64,000 nt of DNA from Zoogloea sp041917255 (GTDB lineage Bacteria > Pseudomonadota > Gammaproteobacteria > Burkholderiales > Rhodocyclaceae). The first letter of the stretch is position 1, and each line of letters starts with the position of its first letter. Below are positions 60,485 through 64,000 of the stretch, piece after piece. A program made the translations under genes and the position numbers. The notes beneath the pieces are model-generated. The model was not told the origin of the DNA, did not search any database, and was given only the letters and a program-made list of their open reading frames with translations. The stretch lies in NCBI GenBank assembly GCA_041917255.1, contig JAYRYA010000022.1, forward strand, positions 16,615 through 80,614, read 5' to 3'.

Positions 60485-62365
60485 ATGATTCCGCAATCCT
60501 TCATCCAGGATCTGCTCGCGCGCGTCGACATCGTCGAGGTGATCGAACGCTACTTGCCGCTCAAGAAGGGCGGCGCGAACTATTTCGCCTGCTGCCCGTT
60601 CCACGGTGAGAAATCCGCCTCCTTTTCGGTAAGCCCCACCAAGCAGTTCTATCACTGCTTCGGTTGCGGCGCCCACGGCACCGCCATCAGTTTCTTGATG
60701 GAGTACAGCGGCCTCGGATTCATCGATGCGGTTAAGGAACTTGCCAGTAACGTCGGGATGGAAGTCCCCCAGGATGACTTCTCGCCCAACCGCGACCGCG
60801 TCCGCGAGCAATCCCTGACCGAACTCATGGCCCAGGCCGCGCGCTTCTACAAAGAGCAGCTCAAGCGCAGCCCGGTGGCCATCGACTACCTGAAGGGACG
60901 CGGCCTGACCGGCGAAATCGCCGCCCGCTACGGCCTCGGCTACGCACCGGAAGGCTGGCAGGCGCTGCAGGCCGCGTTTGCCGACTATTCCGCCGCCAGC
61001 CTGCTCGAATGCGGGCTGGTGCTCGAGAACGAGCAGGGCCGCCGCTATGATCGCTTCCGCGACCGCATCATGTTCCCGATCCAGGGCCAACGCGGCAACG
61101 TGATCGGTTTTGGGGGCCGCGTCCTCGGCAAGGGCGAGCCCAAGTACCTCAACTCACCCGAAACCCCGATCTTCGAGAAAGGCCGCGAGCTTTACGGCCT
61201 CGTCCAGGCCCGCCAGGCGATCCGCGACCACGAATGCGTGCTGGTCGTCGAAGGCTATATGGACGTGGTCGGCCTCGCCCAGTTTGGCGTGGGCAACGCC
61301 GTCGCCACCCTCGGCACCGCCGCCACGCAGCATCACATCCAGAAGCTCCTGCGCCTCACCGACCGCGTCGTTTTCTGCTTCGACGGCGACGCCGCCGGGC
61401 GCCGCGCAGCCGGCCGGGCACTGGAGGTCAGCCTCGAACACCTGGCGGACAACAAGGCCCTTACGTTCCTGTTCCTGCCCGAAGAGCACGACCCGGACAG
61501 CTTCGTCCGCGCGGAAGGCCCGGATGCCTTCCGCGCCGCCATGAGCCGCGCGCTGCCGCTGGCGGAGTTTCTCCTCGCCGAGTTGAAAAAAGACGTGGAT
61601 CTTGCCACCGCCGAAGGCTGCGCCAGGCTCGTGCACGAAGCCAAGCCACTGGTCACGCGGATCGGCGCCCCACTGATGCGCCTGCAGGTCATCAAGATGC
61701 TTGCCGAGACGGCTGGTTTCACCCAGGCCGAAATCGAACAGGTTTTCGGCCTCAAGAACGCCACGGCCATGCCCCGCCGGAATGACGAGGCGCCGCCCTT
61801 CGACGACTTTGGGCGGGGCTTCGGCAACCGGGACGACTTCGGTGGCAACAACGGCTTCGGCAGTAACGGCGGATTCCGAGGCAATCGCCGCCAGGGTCTG
61901 CCACGCCTCCCGCCGCGCCAGGCACCCCAGTCGGCCATCGAGACGCTCCTCAAGCTTGTCGTCCAGCACCCCGTGTGGGCAGCGCGCCTGCCCATCGACC
62001 TGCTGCCCGGCGACACCCCGGAAGGCCTCGCCCTGATCGCCATCGTCGACGCGATGAGCGTCGGCGACCTGCCCACCCACGGCATTGCCGCACTCACCGA
62101 GCACTACCGCGACACACCCCACGCGGCAGCCGTGTCCCGCGCAGCCGCCCAGCTCGCCGACGAGACCATTGACGACACGACAATTGAACGCCTTTTCAAT
62201 GACACGCTCTACAAGCTTGAAGCAGACCTGATCGAGAAGGAAATCGTCAGCCTCAACACCAGAGCCCGCGAGACATCCCTGAGCACAACCGAAAAACAGC
62301 GCCTCAAGGAGCTGATTTCCGCAAAGCAGAGACTTAAGCCTCGCCCCAAAGCATCGGATTCGTAA
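60485..62365 (+). CDS. dnaG: DNA primase DnaG
   Basis: The 626-residue primase has the CHC2 zinc finger (Cys37, His40, Cys58, Cys61), TOPRIM core with VLVVEGYMDVVGLAQFG and DGDAAGRRAAGRA, and a C-terminal DnaB-binding helical domain. Between core and C-terminal domain, near residues 428-482, is a Gly/Asn/Phe/Arg-rich low-complexity linker with repeated FGN/NGGF-type units, longer than usual. Confidence 0.96.
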   Translation: MIPQSFIQDLLARVDIVEVIERYLPLKKGGANYFACCPFHGEKSASFSVSPTKQFYHCFGCGAHGTAISFLMEYSGLGFIDAVKELASNVGMEVPQDDFSPNRDRVREQSLTELMAQAARFYKEQLKRSPVAIDYLKGRGLTGEIAARYGLGYAPEGWQALQAAFADYSAASLLECGLVLENEQGRRYDRFRDRIMFPIQGQRGNVIGFGGRVLGKGEPKYLNSPETPIFEKGRELYGLVQARQAIRDHECVLVVEGYMDVVGLAQFGVGNAVATLGTAATQHHIQKLLRLTDRVVFCFDGDAAGRRAAGRALEVSLEHLADNKALTFLFLPEEHDPDSFVRAEGPDAFRAAMSRALPLAEFLLAELKKDVDLATAEGCARLVHEAKPLVTRIGAPLMRLQVIKMLAETAGFTQAEIEQVFGLKNATAMPRRNDEAPPFDDFGRGFGNRDDFGGNNGFGSNGGFRGNRRQGLPRLPPRQAPQSAIETLLKLVVQHPVWAARLPIDLLPGDTPEGLALIAIVDAMSVGDLPTHGIAALTEHYRDTPHAAAVSRAAAQLADETIDDTTIERLFNDTLYKLEADLIEKEIVSLNTRARETSLSTTEKQRLKELISAKQRLKPRPKASDS

Positions 62366-62371
62366 TATAAT
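62366..62371 (+). promoter_or_regulatory. -10 box for internal rpoD promoter
   Basis: A perfect TATAAT starts one base after the dnaG stop, 70 bases before rpoD. The -35 region is poor. An internal rpoD promoter at this place is known in E. coli; here it is inference from the -10. Confidence 0.45.
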
Positions 62372-62441
62372 TTTCGGTTTCGCGTAAAACACGCCGCCGA
62401 GACAACCGTCCCCCCAGAGGGGCGACAAATCGAGGACCGCC

Positions 62442-64000
<1,559 letters not shown>

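Overview
The window is GC-rich (roughly two thirds G+C by eye), gene-dense chromosomal DNA. It looks like a betaproteobacterium of the Rhodocyclales (Azoarcus/Thauera/Zoogloea-like). That assignment is inferred from gene order and family content: System II cytochrome c assembly beside a cytochrome c4, the mla - ABC exporter - ibaG - murA - his - HIT - tatABC superlocus, pilBCD, a phasin, a short-form HisG, a TPR response regulator near aspS, and tsaD/rpsU/yqeY/dnaG/rpoD. I saw no rRNA, tRNA, CRISPR array, insertion sequence, prophage or integrase. About 70 protein genes cover nearly all of it.

Layout. 1-4.2 kb: end of engB, then cytochrome c4, resB and ccsB. 4.2-9.5 kb (minus): a DUF455 ferritin-like protein, a phasin, a FixJ-type regulator with a soluble double-PAS kinase, and ffh. 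9.5-15.6 kb: a CcsA-like protein, a CorC/HlyC protein and pilB-pilC-pilD. 15.7-21.8 kb: an FmdB zinc ribbon, DUF502, aspS, a TPR pseudo-receiver protein, a secreted barnase-like RNase with a barstar, nudB, and a small Cys-rich protein. 21.9-24.2 kb: hsp20 with a sigma-32-like promoter, argB and dsbB. 24.2-30.5 kb: a nitrate/nitrite assimilation unit (nirB, nirD, nitrate transporter, PP2C-kinase fusion) behind an NtrC-like palindrome and a near-consensus sigma-54 promoter. 30.6-31.7 kb: ychF.

31.8-49 kb is a long mostly minus-strand block read from mlaF: mlaF-E-D-A-C-B, an ABC-2 exporter, ibaG, murA, a BCS1-type AAA ATPase, hisG-hisD, then hisC in the opposite direction, then hisB-H-A-F-I-E, a HIT protein and tatA-B-C. 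49-57 kb (plus): leuS, a small lipoprotein, lptE, holA, proA, a chalcone-isomerase-like exported protein, an O6-alkylguanine transferase, ybaK and an H-NS-like protein. 57.3-64 kb: folB (minus), plsY, tsaD (minus), then the macromolecular-synthesis operon rpsU-yqeY-dnaG-rpoD, with rpoD cut by the window end.

Most of the window is housekeeping. The parts worth a second look are the inverted hisC that splits the histidine operon, the BCS1-type ATPase between murA and hisG, the RNase/barstar pair wedged before nudB, the TPR pseudo-receiver, the sigma-54/NtrC control region of nirB, and intercistronic stem-loops after tatA and rpsU that may set protein ratios. I did not find a clearly new multi-gene system.
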